Positions 1-10,965 of a stretch of 64,000 nucleotides of DNA are shown here, one piece after another (position 1 is the first letter of the stretch; each line of letters opens with the position of its first letter). The notes beneath the pieces are model-generated. The model searched no databases. It was not told where the DNA came from and saw only the letters and a list, made by a program, of their open reading frames with translations. The translations under genes and the position numbers were made by a program. Source of the stretch: Gammaproteobacteria bacterium (GTDB lineage Bacteria; Pseudomonadota; Gammaproteobacteria; Pseudomonadales; Azotimanducaceae); NCBI GenBank assembly GCA_028821125.1, contig JAPPHD010000074.1:1-64000 (forward strand), in the 5' to 3' direction.

Positions 1-120
1 CCGCTTGGTGTGCCGGATACCCGTACCGCATACCTGCTCTCGGTGCCCGATCGAAACAATCTTTTGTTACGTCTATTCCCACAATTATATTTAAATCAAT
101 CGTTTGAGGATTTGTTCCAT
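1..120 (+). repeat. Partial copy (D) of dispersed hairpin repeat family, truncated by the window start
   Basis: ccgcttggtgtgccggatacccgtaccgcatacctgctctcggtg...aaatcaatcgtttgaggatttgttccatg aligns with the reverse complement of copy A at 11453-11560 (ccgcctggcgtgccggatgcacgcaccgcatgcctgctctcggtg...aaatcaatgagttgaaatttgttccatg). Confidence 0.8.
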
Positions 121-134
121 GACAGGATATTCGA

Positions 135-1700
135 GTGCACCTGGCTACCATTGACTTCGTAGTCGTCGGTATCTACGCGATAGCGCTCCTGTCGCTGGCG
201 CAGTGGGTATCCCGGGAGAAGGGCAGCCACCGCAAGGACACCCGAGACTATTTCCTGGCCGGCCGGGCACTGCCCTGGTGGGCCATCGGCGCATCGTTGA
301 TCGCCGCAAACATTTCCGCCGAACAGATCATCGGCATGTCCGGTTCCGCGTTCGTGATGGGGATCGCCATCGCCTCATACGAGTGGATGGCGGCGCTGAC
401 GCTGGTGATCGTCGGCAAGTACCTGCTGCCGGTGTTCCTCAAGCACGGCATCTACACGATGCCCCAGTTCCTGGAGCAGCGTTACGACAGCCGCGTGCGC
501 ACGGTTCTGGCCGTATTCTGGCTGGGCGTCTACGTCTTCGTGAACCTGACCTCGATCCTGTGGCTGGGGGCACTGGCGATTCACACCATTACCGGCCTCG
601 ACAACCAGTACGCGCTGATACTGCTGGGACTGTTCGCCGTTGCCTATTCGCTGTACGGAGGCCTGAAGGCAGTGGCCCTGACGGACATCATCCAGGTGGT
701 CCTCCTGGTGTTCGGAGGGCTGATGATCGCTTATGTCGCGCTGGACGCCATATCCGGCGGCCAGGGCGCGCTGGCGGGTTTCCAGGTGGCTCTTGCTCAG
801 GCGCCGGAAAAGTTCGACATGATCCTGTCTAGAGACAACCCACACTATCAGCACCTGCCGGGCATCTCGGTGCTGGTCGGGGGCATGTGGGTGATGAACC
901 TGTCCTACTGGGGATTCAATCAATACATCATCCAGCGCGCCCTGGCCGCCAAGAACGTGCGGGAAGGGCAGAAGGGCATACTGTTCGCCGCCTTTCTGAA
1001 GCTTCTGATGCCGGTACTGGTCGTGCTTCCGGGTATCGCCGCGGTCATTCTGAAACCGGATCTGGCGGCCCCCGACAGCGCCTATCCGGAAGTGATGAAA
1101 CTGCTGCCACCAGGCATCACCGGCCTGGTATTCGCGGCGCTGATCGCGGCCATTGTCTCCTCCCTGGCTTCGATGATGAACAGCATTTCGACCATTTTCA
1201 CCATGGACGTCTACCGTCACGCGGTCAGCTCCAGCAGGAGCGAACGGCATCTCGTAACGGTGGGGCGGCTCGTCAGCTTTGCCGCCATCTGCATCGCCAT
1301 GCTGGTCGCGAGGCCTCTGCTCGGCAATTTCGACCAGGCTTTCCAGTACATCCAGGAATTCACCGGGTTCTTCACCCCGGGCGTGGTCGCGATCTTCCTG
1401 CTGGCGATTTTCTGGAAAACCACCACGGCGGAAGGCGCCCTCGGCGCCGCCATCGGTTCGGCCGTTTTGTCTCTCGCACTCAAGCTCGCCTGGCCGGCGC
1501 TGCCCTTTATCGACCGGGTGGGGCTGGTGTTCGTTCTCTGTCTCGGTACCGGGGTGCTGGTTTCCCGCCTGCAGAAAGCGGTTGCGCAGCCCGGCGCCGT
1601 GGACTACGAAAATGTCGATGTCTCCACGAGCCGGGGATTCAACATGGGGGCGTTGGCGGTCGTTCTGGTTCTCGCGGCCCTGTACATGGCATGGTGGTAA
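135..1700 (+). CDS. Sodium:solute symporter (SSS/SLC5 family, SGLT-like)
   Basis: 521-aa multi-TM protein; DYFLAGRALPWWAIGASLIAANISAEQIIGMSGSAF is typical of SGLT-type SSS transporters; GTG start. Confidence 0.9.
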   Translation: MHLATIDFVVVGIYAIALLSLAQWVSREKGSHRKDTRDYFLAGRALPWWAIGASLIAANISAEQIIGMSGSAFVMGIAIASYEWMAALTLVIVGKYLLPVFLKHGIYTMPQFLEQRYDSRVRTVLAVFWLGVYVFVNLTSILWLGALAIHTITGLDNQYALILLGLFAVAYSLYGGLKAVALTDIIQVVLLVFGGLMIAYVALDAISGGQGALAGFQVALAQAPEKFDMILSRDNPHYQHLPGISVLVGGMWVMNLSYWGFNQYIIQRALAAKNVREGQKGILFAAFLKLLMPVLVVLPGIAAVILKPDLAAPDSAYPEVMKLLPPGITGLVFAALIAAIVSSLASMMNSISTIFTMDVYRHAVSSSRSERHLVTVGRLVSFAAICIAMLVARPLLGNFDQAFQYIQEFTGFFTPGVVAIFLLAIFWKTTTAEGALGAAIGSAVLSLALKLAWPALPFIDRVGLVFVLCLGTGVLVSRLQKAVAQPGAVDYENVDVSTSRGFNMGALAVVLVLAALYMAWW

Positions 1701-1727
1701 CCTCAATCGCTAACGAAGACTGGTTCA

Positions 1728-3248
1728 ATGACGTTCAATCTGTTCAAGACACGCCGGACTGTTTCGGCGGCCATGGGCTCCACAATCTGCACAGGGCTGG
1801 TAATCCTCATGTCGCCGGTCTTCGCAACAGCGGCGGAGGACGACATCCCGCACACGGCTTCGGATGTCGTCGATGCCAACGCCGGCGTGTCGCCCGCCGA
1901 CGTGATTCGTTCGACGGGCATTGCCATCCGGCCCGGGTCACGAGCCGATGCGCCGTCGGTGTCCAAGCCCGCGCCAGAAGATGACCGCAGGGGCGCTTTC
2001 CAGCCCGCGACATCGCTCAGCGACTCTCTCGAGCACCACAGGAAGCTGATTCGCGACGATATGTGGTGGACCATCACGGGCCATGAGATGGCCTGGACGC
2101 ACAAGAACGCGGAGCAGCTCTTCCCGACGGTCAACGTCTATCGAAACGGCCCGGTGCGCGAGTTGCGCTCGGAACCGCTCCAGGCCATTGCCGAGTTTCC
2201 GGTCACGACGCCTTCAGGCGCGGTGCCGTTCGATGAGTTCCTTGTCAGCGACCGGTCCACCGCCATGGGTGTCGTCATATTGCAGGAAGGAAGGATCGTC
2301 TTCGAACGCTACCCGCGCATGGAGAGCTACGAGAAACCCGTCTACTGGTCCGTCGCCAAGGTCATGCCGGCAACGCTGATCGGCATTCTCGAGGACCGCG
2401 GGGAGATCGACGTCAGCCGGCCGGTGGAGGCCTATCTGCCTGAACTGGCCGCATCCGATTTCGCCGGGGTCACCGTCCGCAACGTTCTCGACATGGCGAG
2501 CGGTCTCGACTGCGAGGACGACTACGACAACCGGCAAAGCTGCTACTACCGCTATTCCATGGCCATCGGCGACGGCTTCCGCGACGCCGGCGCGCCGGAC
2601 AATCCATACGACTTTCTCGCGGGCCTGAAAGTCTCCAGGCACGCGAACCAGGGCGAGCGGTTCTCCTACTCGGGGGTCAACACCTTCATAGCCGGCTGGC
2701 TGGTGGAAAAGCTGACGGGCTATCCGTTTCAGGATGTGTTCACCCGCGAGATCTGGTGGGACCTGGGCGCGGAGGCCGACGCGTCCTTCATCGCCTACCG
2801 CTACGGCATCCCGCTCACCCATGGCGGATTCATGGCCAGGCCCCGCGACCTGGCCCGCTTCGGCCTGCTGTTCACGCCGAGCTGGAATGTGGTCAGTCCC
2901 CGCAAGGTCATCTCCGACGAACACATCCAAACGCTCCGTTTTCGCAGCAACCCATCGCTGCGCGTATACGCGGACACCCCTGCGGCGACGGCATCCACCG
3001 AGTTGGAGCCCGACCAACGGCCATATACCCACAACATTTACCAGTGGGACTACGTACATACCGACGGAACCCTGTTCAAGGGCGGCTGGGGCGGCCAGGG
3101 GCTGGTCGTCAATCCCGACAGGGACCTCGTGGCGGTGTTCGCCAGCTACTTCAAGGACGACGACTACAGCGAAGTCGACCTCGGGGACGCCGTCTTCGAG
3201 GTGCTGAACGGCGTATACGGCATGGCTGTGCCACTGACGGCGCCATGA
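1728..3248 (+). CDS. Secreted serine hydrolase, beta-lactamase class C/esterase family
   Basis: N-terminal signal-like segment; SxxK (SVAK) and YxN (YSGVN) motifs. Confidence 0.85.
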   Translation: MTFNLFKTRRTVSAAMGSTICTGLVILMSPVFATAAEDDIPHTASDVVDANAGVSPADVIRSTGIAIRPGSRADAPSVSKPAPEDDRRGAFQPATSLSDSLEHHRKLIRDDMWWTITGHEMAWTHKNAEQLFPTVNVYRNGPVRELRSEPLQAIAEFPVTTPSGAVPFDEFLVSDRSTAMGVVILQEGRIVFERYPRMESYEKPVYWSVAKVMPATLIGILEDRGEIDVSRPVEAYLPELAASDFAGVTVRNVLDMASGLDCEDDYDNRQSCYYRYSMAIGDGFRDAGAPDNPYDFLAGLKVSRHANQGERFSYSGVNTFIAGWLVEKLTGYPFQDVFTREIWWDLGAEADASFIAYRYGIPLTHGGFMARPRDLARFGLLFTPSWNVVSPRKVISDEHIQTLRFRSNPSLRVYADTPAATASTELEPDQRPYTHNIYQWDYVHTDGTLFKGGWGGQGLVVNPDRDLVAVFASYFKDDDYSEVDLGDAVFEVLNGVYGMAVPLTAP

Positions 3249-4120
3249 CCGGGGCGACTGGCGCGGGCGGCGCGCCACCGGCCGCCTACGCGCTTGGGGT
3301 GGAATATGACGGCGGCGCCTATTCGGGCTGGCAACGGCAGCGTAACGCGCCCTCGGTACAGGAGGAACTGGAAAACGCGCTGAGCCGGGTCGCCGCCCGG
3401 CCCGTGCGAACTGTCGCTGCCGGCCGCACCGACGCCGGCGTGCACGCCACCAAACAGGTGGTGAGTTTCGGCACGTCGGCCCGCCGGCCGCTGAAGGCGT
3501 GGCGGGACGGGGTGAACACCGTGGTGGGCCAGGGCATCAAGGTGCGGTGGGCGAGAGAGGTCGACGCGGAATTCCACGCCAGATACAGCGCCGCGGCTCG
3601 CCGCTACATCTACCTTTTCCGCATGGATCCGGTGCCCTCACCGCTCAGCGACCCGTTCGCCTGGCGCGTCTCAAGCCTGGGCACCGATGCCATGCACCAG
3701 GCGGGGCAGTGCCTGGTGGGCGAACACGATTTCACCAGTTTCCGCGCGGCCGGCTGCCAGTCAAGGAGCCGGCATCGCAACGTATATCGGCTGGCCGTTC
3801 GAACGATCGGCGACCTTGCCGTACTCGACATCGAGGCGAATGCGTTTCTTCTGCACATGGTGCGAAACATCGCGGGTTCGCTGGTTCAGGTGGGTGACGG
3901 AAGACGGCCGCAAGGCTGGGTCGGCGAATGCCTGCGGGCACTCGACCGGCGGCCTGTAGGCAAGACCGCACCGGCGAACGGCCTTTACCTCGTCGATGTG
4001 GCGTATCCGGGGTACGACTTTCCGGCGGGACGCCTGCCGCCGTTGTTGTCCGGCCTGGAAAGCCTGGACCGACTCCAATGCCCGGCTGCGAGTAGCGCCC
4101 CTGACCCGGGTCAGCGCTGA
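3245..4120 (+). CDS. truA: tRNA pseudouridine(38-40) synthase TruA
   Basis: ALGVEYDGGAYSGWQRQ, AAGRTDAGVHATKQVVSF, ARRYIY, FLLHMVRNIAGSL motifs; internal ATG at 3245 of ORF 2756..4120, overlapping the upstream stop. Confidence 0.95.
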   Translation: MTGATGAGGAPPAAYALGVEYDGGAYSGWQRQRNAPSVQEELENALSRVAARPVRTVAAGRTDAGVHATKQVVSFGTSARRPLKAWRDGVNTVVGQGIKVRWAREVDAEFHARYSAAARRYIYLFRMDPVPSPLSDPFAWRVSSLGTDAMHQAGQCLVGEHDFTSFRAAGCQSRSRHRNVYRLAVRTIGDLAVLDIEANAFLLHMVRNIAGSLVQVGDGRRPQGWVGECLRALDRRPVGKTAPANGLYLVDVAYPGYDFPAGRLPPLLSGLESLDRLQCPAASSAPDPGQR

Positions 4121-4245
4121 GCGGCGCCGGATTCGGATGCGGCCTCGTTCGGCAGACGATCCTCGAGGATGTCTTCGATCAGCGAAACGCGGTTTTCGAG
4201 GTTGGCCGCCGATTTCTTCGTGCAGGGTACGGAACTCGGAAACAC

Positions 4246-4251
4246 TCTATA
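4246..4251 (+). promoter_or_regulatory. Candidate -10 element (TATAAT) upstream of trpF
   Basis: aacactctataatccgcgg in the truA-trpF intergenic region. Confidence 0.4.
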
Positions 4252-4381
4252 ATCCGCGGTTTTCGGTCGGGCGTCGAAGTCGATTCATTCCCTCGCCCCG
4301 GTGTGGGTTACCGCCGTTTCGTCGAGAACCGGCCAGACTCCCGGGCCGTCGACGATCCCCGGCTGGAACGGTAGGTTCGCC

Positions 4382-5011
4382 TTGTCCGTCAAGATAAAGA
4401 TTTGCGGGATCACGCGCGCGGAAGACGCGGAAACGCTGGTTCGGCTGGGCGTGGATGCGCTCGGCTTGGTCTTCTACCCGCCAAGCCCCAGATATGTGTG
4501 TCCGGAAAAAGCCGGGGAACTGTCGAGAGCTGTCGAAGGCAAACTGTTGCGTGTCGGCGTGTTCGTTGACGCGCCCGCGGCAACCGTCGGCGAAGCGGTC
4601 GAACGGGTGGGCTTGGACGTTCTGCAGTTTCAGGGCGCGGAAACGCCCGATTTTTGCGCTTCGTTCGGGCTGCCCTATCTGCGGGCGTTTCGGGTGGCGG
4701 GAACGTTTGACCATGAGGCAGTGGAAGCGAGGTATCCCGAGGCGCTTGCCATCCATCTCGATGCCTCGGTTCCCGGGTTGCCAGGAGGCACGGGACATCG
4801 ATTCAATTGGCGGCAGTGGCCCGAACGGCCCGGCCTCAACTACATGCTGGCGGGCGGGCTGACGCCGGAAAACGTGGGTACGGCGGTTGAACGATTGCGG
4901 CCCTGGGGAGTCGATGTAAGCACCGGCGTGGAAAGTCCGGTGAAAGGGGTCAAGGATGCCGGCAGGATGAGCCGTTTCGTCGCAGAGGTGCGCCGTGCCG
5001 AAATCGGGTAG
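4382..5011 (+). CDS. trpF: Phosphoribosylanthranilate isomerase
   Basis: [40 protein letters not shown] start inferred within ORF 4301..5011. Confidence 0.95.
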   Translation: MSVKIKICGITRAEDAETLVRLGVDALGLVFYPPSPRYVCPEKAGELSRAVEGKLLRVGVFVDAPAATVGEAVERVGLDVLQFQGAETPDFCASFGLPYLRAFRVAGTFDHEAVEARYPEALAIHLDASVPGLPGGTGHRFNWRQWPERPGLNYMLAGGLTPENVGTAVERLRPWGVDVSTGVESPVKGVKDAGRMSRFVAEVRRAEIG

Positions 5012-6206
5012 CAACTACGCCCAGCCGTCCGGCGATGGGCACTTCGGGCAATACGGCGGGCGTTTCGTCGCCGAGACGCTCATGCACGCCCTCGACGAGT
5101 TGCAGGCCGTCTACGAGGAGGCCGGGTCCGACCCGAAATTCGAAGCCGAGTTCAATCACTACCTCGCCAATTTCGTCGGCCGGCCGACGCCGCTCTACTT
5201 CGCGGAAAGGCTGACGGAAACCCTTGGGGGCCCGCGCATCTACCTCAAGCGCGAAGACCTGAACCATACCGGCGCGCACAAGGTGAACAACTGCATCGGG
5301 CAGGCGCTGATCGCAAAACGCATGGGAAAGCCCCGGATCATTGCGGAAACCGGCGCCGGCCAGCATGGCGTCGCCACCGCAACGGTCGCCGCCCGGTTCG
5401 GCATGACATGCCAGGTATACATGGGCGTGGAAGACATTCACCGCCAGGCGCTGAACGTCTATCGCATGAAGCTGCTCGGCGCGGAGGTCATCCCGGTGCA
5501 TTCCGGCTCGAAGACGCTGAAAGACGCCCTGAACGAAGCCCTGCGCGACTGGGTGACCAACGTAGACGACACGCACTACATCATCGGTTCCGTGGCGGGC
5601 CCGCATCCGTACCCGGCCCTGGTGCGGGATTTTCAATCGGTGATCGGCCGCGAAGCCAGGGCGCAGTGCCTGGAAGCGGAAGGGCGGCTGCCGGATACGC
5701 TGGTCGCCTGTGTCGGCGGCGGTTCCAACGCCATGGGTCTCTTTTACCCGTTCATCGACGATCCGGAGATCCGCATGGTGGGCGTGGAGGCCGCGGGCCT
5801 GGGGCTTGCCACGGGCCGCCATGCCGCTCCGCTCAATGACGGAGCCGTCGGCGTGCTGCACGGCAACCGCACCTATCTCATGCAGGACGACGACGGGCAG
5901 ATCCTGGAAACGCACTCCATTTCCGCCGGACTCGACTACCCGGGAGTCGGCCCGGAACACAGCCTGCTGAAAGACATCGGCCGCGCCGAGTACGATGCGG
6001 TGACCGACGATGCCGCCCTGGATGCGTTCCGCCTCTTGAACCGCACCGAAGGCATCATGCCCGCGCTGGAGTCGAGCCATGCGGTCGCCTGGGTGGTACA
6101 GCGCGCCGCGGAGCTCGAGAGGGGGCAGGTCGTCATCGTCAATCTCTCCGGCCGGGGCGACAAGGACATCCACACCGTCTCCGAACTGGATGGAATCGAG
6201 TTGTGA
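4995..6206 (+). CDS. trpB: Tryptophan synthase beta chain
   Basis: [48 protein letters not shown]. Confidence 0.98.
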   Translation: MPKSGSNYAQPSGDGHFGQYGGRFVAETLMHALDELQAVYEEAGSDPKFEAEFNHYLANFVGRPTPLYFAERLTETLGGPRIYLKREDLNHTGAHKVNNCIGQALIAKRMGKPRIIAETGAGQHGVATATVAARFGMTCQVYMGVEDIHRQALNVYRMKLLGAEVIPVHSGSKTLKDALNEALRDWVTNVDDTHYIIGSVAGPHPYPALVRDFQSVIGREARAQCLEAEGRLPDTLVACVGGGSNAMGLFYPFIDDPEIRMVGVEAAGLGLATGRHAAPLNDGAVGVLHGNRTYLMQDDDGQILETHSISAGLDYPGVGPEHSLLKDIGRAEYDAVTDDAALDAFRLLNRTEGIMPALESSHAVAWVVQRAAELERGQVVIVNLSGRGDKDIHTVSELDGIEL

Positions 6207-7006
6207 GCCGAATCGGGCCGACCCTGGCACGATTACGGGACGCGCGGCGAACGGCCCTGGTGCCATTCATCACCGCGGGCGATCCTTCCGTCGAAGCCAC
6301 CGTACCGGCCCTGCACGCCCTGGTGGGCGGCGGGGCCGACCTGCTGGAGTTGGGCGTTCCCTTCAGCGACCCGGAGGCGGACGGCCCCGCCATCCAGGCC
6401 GCATCCGAGCGGGCGCTCGCCAACGGCGTCACGCTCCGGCAGGTACTGGAACTGGTCGCGGATTTCCGCGCCCGGGACACCGCCACTCCGGTGATCCTCA
6501 TGGGCTATCTCAACAGCATTCTGGCCATGGGCGAGTCGGATTTCGTGGAGCGCGCCGCCGCGGCCGGGGTGGATGGCTTCATCGTCGTCAACCTGCCTCC
6601 GGAAGAGGCCGGAACCCTGCGTACCGCCATGTCGGCCCGCAACATGGACCTGATCTTTCTCGCCGCGCCGACCACCACCGATGAGCGGCTGGAACTGATC
6701 GACGGCGTGGCGAGCGGATTCATCTATCACGTTGCGCTGAAGGGGATTACCGGAGCCGACCACATCGCCGTCTCTCCGGTGGCGGCCAACGTGGCCCGGT
6801 TGCGGCGCAAGACAAGGCTGCCGGTACTGGTGGGGTTCGGAATCAAGAACGGGGCCATGGCCAGGGCCGTCGCCGAGCATGCGGACGGCGTCGTGGTGGG
6901 CGCCGCCCTCGTTTCGCGAATGGGAGAGATGGCCGGCCGCGCCGGCGACATTCCCGCCATGCTCAGCGGCGCGGTGGGTGAAATCCGCCGTGCGCTCGAT
7001 GCCTGA
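6203..7006 (+). CDS. trpA: Tryptophan synthase alpha chain
   Basis: [40 protein letters not shown]; overlaps the trpB stop. Confidence 0.98.
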   Translation: MSRIGPTLARLRDARRTALVPFITAGDPSVEATVPALHALVGGGADLLELGVPFSDPEADGPAIQAASERALANGVTLRQVLELVADFRARDTATPVILMGYLNSILAMGESDFVERAAAAGVDGFIVVNLPPEEAGTLRTAMSARNMDLIFLAAPTTTDERLELIDGVASGFIYHVALKGITGADHIAVSPVAANVARLRRKTRLPVLVGFGIKNGAMARAVAEHADGVVVGAALVSRMGEMAGRAGDIPAMLSGAVGEIRRALDA

Positions 7007-7079
7007 GCGCAGGCCGCCGTCAAGGTTGCGGGTGGTACCGGCCGGGTGCGCCGACATCCGTCCGGGAATGGGGTGAACG

Positions 7080-8372
7080 ATGCCCCGGAGCCTTGACGAC
7101 TGGCTCGATTACATCGAGACCATTCATCCGAGCAGCTGGGAACTGGGACTGGGCCGCATCGGCGCCGTCGCGGACCGGCTGGAACTGCGCAAGCCCGCGG
7201 CGACCTCGGTCATCGTGGCGGGCACCAACGGCAAGGGTTCCACCTGCGTATGCCTGGAACAGGCACTGATGGCATCGGGTCTCACCGTCGGGTGCACCCT
7301 GTCGCCCCATGTGCACGTTTTCAACGAGCGGGTACGCATCAACGGCGTCGAACTCGACGATGCGGCGCTCTGCACCGCATTCGAGGTGATCGAAGCCGGG
7401 CGCGGGGACACGCTTTTGACCTATTTCGAGTTCACCTCGCTGGCGGCGCTGTATTGCTTCAAACAGGCCGGGGTGGATGTGGCCGTACTTGAAATCGGGC
7501 TCGGCGGGCGCCTCGATGCGTTCAACATCGTCGACGGCGACATTGCCGTCATCACCAACATCGGCATCGACCACACCGATTGGCTGGGCGACACCCGTGA
7601 ACTGATCGGCGCCGAGAAGGCCGGTGTCATGCGCCCGGGCCAGCAGGTCATGCTCGGGCCCGACATGCCGGCCAGCGTGCTGGAACCGGCAACCCGCCTG
7701 GCCGGAATTTGCATGCGGATCGGCCGCGACATCGAGCACCGTGACAACCCGGACGGCGGGTGGCGCCTTCACCTCCACGGCCGGACCCTGGACGACCTGC
7801 CCCGCGGGCGCTTCCCCGTCGTCAACTGTGCGCTGGCGCTCGCGGCCGCCGATGCCATCCATCCCATCGATGCGACCGCGGCCCGGGCGGCGATCGACCG
7901 GGCCTGGATGCCCGGGCGCTGCGAAGAGATCGCCGCCAGGGGCCGGCTCTGGGTCGTCGACGTCGCTCACAACCCCCTGGGCGCGGGATACCTGCGCCGC
8001 GAACTGCCCCGGCGCTATCCCGATGCGCGCATCACCGCGGTGCTGGGAACGCTGGCGGACAAGGACGCCGAGGGCGTAGTGGCGGCGCTCGACGACATCG
8101 TCGAACGGTGGATTCTGGTCGACGCGCCGCCGCCGAGGGGCCTGACCGCGCCCGCACTTGCCCAACGGCTGGGTCGCCCGGAACTTTCCGTCGCCGGTTC
8201 CGTGCCCAGCGGTCTGCAGGAGGCAGGGTCGCTCACGCAACCGGGGGATGTTATTCTCGTGTTCGGATCGTTCGCCACAGCGGAAGCCGCCCGTTTGGAA
8301 TTGACGAAATCCGGCGACACCGTCGAAAGCACCGAATTCCCGCAAGGCCGACGGGCCGTTCGATCATCTTAG
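7080..8372 (+). CDS. folC: Bifunctional folylpolyglutamate synthase/dihydrofolate synthase
   Basis: VAGTNGKGSTCVCLEQ, TYFEFTSLAALYCF, LEIGLGGRLDAFN. Confidence 0.95.
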   Translation: MPRSLDDWLDYIETIHPSSWELGLGRIGAVADRLELRKPAATSVIVAGTNGKGSTCVCLEQALMASGLTVGCTLSPHVHVFNERVRINGVELDDAALCTAFEVIEAGRGDTLLTYFEFTSLAALYCFKQAGVDVAVLEIGLGGRLDAFNIVDGDIAVITNIGIDHTDWLGDTRELIGAEKAGVMRPGQQVMLGPDMPASVLEPATRLAGICMRIGRDIEHRDNPDGGWRLHLHGRTLDDLPRGRFPVVNCALALAAADAIHPIDATAARAAIDRAWMPGRCEEIAARGRLWVVDVAHNPLGAGYLRRELPRRYPDARITAVLGTLADKDAEGVVAALDDIVERWILVDAPPPRGLTAPALAQRLGRPELSVAGSVPSGLQEAGSLTQPGDVILVFGSFATAEAARLELTKSGDTVESTEFPQGRRAVRSS

Positions 8373-8903
8373 ATGACTGAGCAAACCCGGTACCGCATCA
8401 CCGGCAGCCTGTTCCTGCTGGCATTGGCGGTCATCTTTCTCCCCATGCTGTTCGACGGCGACGGTGTCCCCGGCGTGGTGGTTGCGCCCGTCGACGTCGA
8501 CTTCGTGCCGGAAGCCGTGCAGCGATTCGAAGAAGCGGCGCCGGCCAGCGACTTCGCGGAGCGTGTGGCGGAACTGCGCCAGGAAGTCGATGAGCAGGGG
8601 TTTCATCTGGAAACCGGAACGCGAATCGGTGAACCGGTCTTGAGCGTACCCGACGACGCGACCGATGCATGGGCCGTGCAGTTGGCGAGTTTCGCCCGCC
8701 AGGAAAACGCCATGGATCTGCGTGACAAGCTCCGGGCAGACGGTTTCGAGGCTTTCGTAACGAGTTACAGGCCGCCGGGCGGCGACGTTCTTAACCGGGT
8801 TGCCGTCGGCCCTTTTCTCGATGTCTCCCGCGCGGAACGGCTCCAGCGGGAGCTTTCCCAACGGTATGAGGTAGAAGCCCGGATCATGGCATTCGGCAGC
8901 TAA
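8373..8903 (+). CDS. SPOR domain-containing protein (DedD-like)
   Basis: N-terminal TM segment, C-terminal [35 protein letters not shown]-like repeat; position between folC and cvpA. Confidence 0.85.
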   Translation: MTEQTRYRITGSLFLLALAVIFLPMLFDGDGVPGVVVAPVDVDFVPEAVQRFEEAAPASDFAERVAELRQEVDEQGFHLETGTRIGEPVLSVPDDATDAWAVQLASFARQENAMDLRDKLRADGFEAFVTSYRPPGGDVLNRVAVGPFLDVSRAERLQRELSQRYEVEARIMAFGS

Positions 8904-8920
8904 TCCGGGCCGGCGGCGAG

Positions 8921-9445
8921 ATGCACAACGTTGCGACCCCCGACATCGTTCTATCGATCGTGATTCTGCTCTCGGCGGTAATGGGCCTGGCCCGCGGGCT
9001 GATCAAGGAAGTGCTTTCCCTGGCCATCTGGGGAGCCGCGCTGGTCGCGGCACTGTACCTGGGCGATACGGTGGGCGCGCGATTCGGCGCCGACATGGGC
9101 GAGTCGCTGCGCAACGTGCTCGGTTTCGGCGCGGTGTTCGTGGCCGTTCTCATCGCCGGCGCCATCGCGCAATGGCTGTTTGCACGGCTGATCGAGACCA
9201 CCGGGCTGACCGGCACCGACAGGTTTCTCGGGTTCCTGTTCGGCAGTGCGCGCGGCATCGTCGTATGTACCGTCGCACTGATCGCCCTGCGTCCCTTCGT
9301 CGAGGACGCGCAGTGGTGGCAGGAATCCAGGATTCGCCCGGAACTCGCCAGAATGGAGGAAGGCGTGCTCACGATCATGGGCCAGACCAGAGACCTGATC
9401 ATGAGGCGGGACGACGCGGCTCCGCCGGCGGGGGAGCCCACCTGA
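8921..9445 (+). CDS. cvpA: CvpA family protein
   Basis: [37 protein letters not shown] multi-TM; directly upstream of purF. Confidence 0.9.
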   Translation: MHNVATPDIVLSIVILLSAVMGLARGLIKEVLSLAIWGAALVAALYLGDTVGARFGADMGESLRNVLGFGAVFVAVLIAGAIAQWLFARLIETTGLTGTDRFLGFLFGSARGIVVCTVALIALRPFVEDAQWWQESRIRPELARMEEGVLTIMGQTRDLIMRRDDAAPPAGEPT

Positions 9446-10965
9446 TGTGCGGAATCGTCGGCATCGTCGGTTCCGGCCCGGTCAACCAGGAGATCTACGA
9501 TGCGCTGACCGTCCTCCAGCATCGGGGCCAGGATGCGGCCGGCATGGTGACCAGCGACGGTCACAGGCTGCACCTGCGCAAGGCGATCGGGCTGGTGCAC
9601 GATGTTTTCCAGCAACGGCACATCGACCGCCTGGTGGGGAACGTCGGCATCGGCCATGTGCGTTACCCCACCGCGGGCACCTCGAGTTCCGCGGAAGCGC
9701 AGCCGATGTACGTGAATTCACCCTACGGCGTAACGCTTGCCCACAACGGCAATCTCACGAACGCCGAGAGCCTGCAGGCCGACCTGTTCCGCGAAGACCT
9801 GCGCCACGTCAACACCTCCAGCGATTCCGAAGTCCTGCTCAACGTCTTTGCCCACGAACTGCAGGCGACCCATGCCCACGCGCCGACCGCTGAAGATGTC
9901 TTCAAGGCCGTCGCCGGGGTACATCGGCGTTGCCGGGGCGCCTACGCGGCGATCGCGATGATCATTGGCGTCGGCATCGTCGGCTTCCGCGACCCGTTCG
10001 GCATCCGGCCGCTGGTTTACGGGCGGCGGCGGGGGCGGCGGGGATACGAGTACATGATCGCCTCGGAAAGCGTGGCGCTGGACATGCTCGGTTTTGAAAT
10101 GATCGCCGACGTGGCGCCGGGAGAGGCGGTTTTCATTGGCGTCGGAGGGCAACTTCAGGCGCGGGTCTGCGCCGAGGATACTGCGCTGGTACCGTGCATT
10201 TTCGAGCACGTCTATCTGGCCCGTCCCGATTCCATCATCGACGAAGTATCCGTCTACAAGTCACGGTTGCGGATGGGCGAGTATCTCGCCGACGAAATCC
10301 TCGCCCGCTTTCCCGATCACGGTATCGACGTGGTCATCCCCGTTCCCGACACCAGCCGTACCTGCGCGCTGCCGCTCGCCCATCGGCTCAACGTCAAGTA
10401 CCGGGAAGGATTCGTCAAGAACCGCTACATCGGGCGCACCTTCATCATGCCCGGGCAGAACCTGCGCCGGAAGTCGGTGCGGCAGAAATTCAATACCATC
10501 GAACTGGAATTCCGCGACAAGAACGTGCTGCTCGTCGACGACTCCATCGTCAGGGGGACGACGACGGGCCAGATCATTCAGATGGCTCGTGAAGCCGGCG
10601 CCAGGAGAGTCTTCATGGCGTCGGCCTCCCCGGCCATCCGGTTTCCCAACGTGTACGGCATCGACATGCCGGCGGCCGAGGAACTGGTGGCCTTCGGCCG
10701 TTCCGACACGCAGGTCGGCCGGATCATCAACGCCGACTGGCTCGTCTACCAGCGCATCGAGGACCTGGTAAGAAGCGCCCGGGAGGGAAACCGTTCCATC
10801 GCCCGCTTCGACTGCTCCGTGTTCGACGGCCGGTACGTCACCGGCGACGTCGATGCGGCCTATCTCAAGCGCCTGTCGAAGCACAGAAGCGATGCCATGA
10901 AGCAGCGCCGCGAGGCCGCCATGGAGTCGGGCCAGACAGTGATCGAACTGCACAACCAGGCCTGA
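9445..10965 (+). CDS. purF: Amidophosphoribosyltransferase
   Basis: [10 protein letters not shown]-terminal nucleophile Cys; [28 protein letters not shown] motif; start at 9445 inside ORF 9172..10965. Confidence 0.97.
   Translation: MCGIVGIVGSGPVNQEIYDALTVLQHRGQDAAGMVTSDGHRLHLRKAIGLVHDVFQQRHIDRLVGNVGIGHVRYPTAGTSSSAEAQPMYVNSPYGVTLAHNGNLTNAESLQADLFREDLRHVNTSSDSEVLLNVFAHELQATHAHAPTAEDVFKAVAGVHRRCRGAYAAIAMIIGVGIVGFRDPFGIRPLVYGRRRGRRGYEYMIASESVALDMLGFEMIADVAPGEAVFIGVGGQLQARVCAEDTALVPCIFEHVYLARPDSIIDEVSVYKSRLRMGEYLADEILARFPDHGIDVVIPVPDTSRTCALPLAHRLNVKYREGFVKNRYIGRTFIMPGQNLRRKSVRQKFNTIELEFRDKNVLLVDDSIVRGTTTGQIIQMAREAGARRVFMASASPAIRFPNVYGIDMPAAEELVAFGRSDTQVGRIINADWLVYQRIEDLVRSAREGNRSIARFDCSVFDGRYVTGDVDAAYLKRLSKHRSDAMKQRREAAMESGQTVIELHNQA

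Noticed and set aside
375-1706. 443-aa minus-strand ORF opposite the SSS symporter
   Set aside because: Q/R/H-rich shadow ORF; the symporter on the plus strand is well supported.
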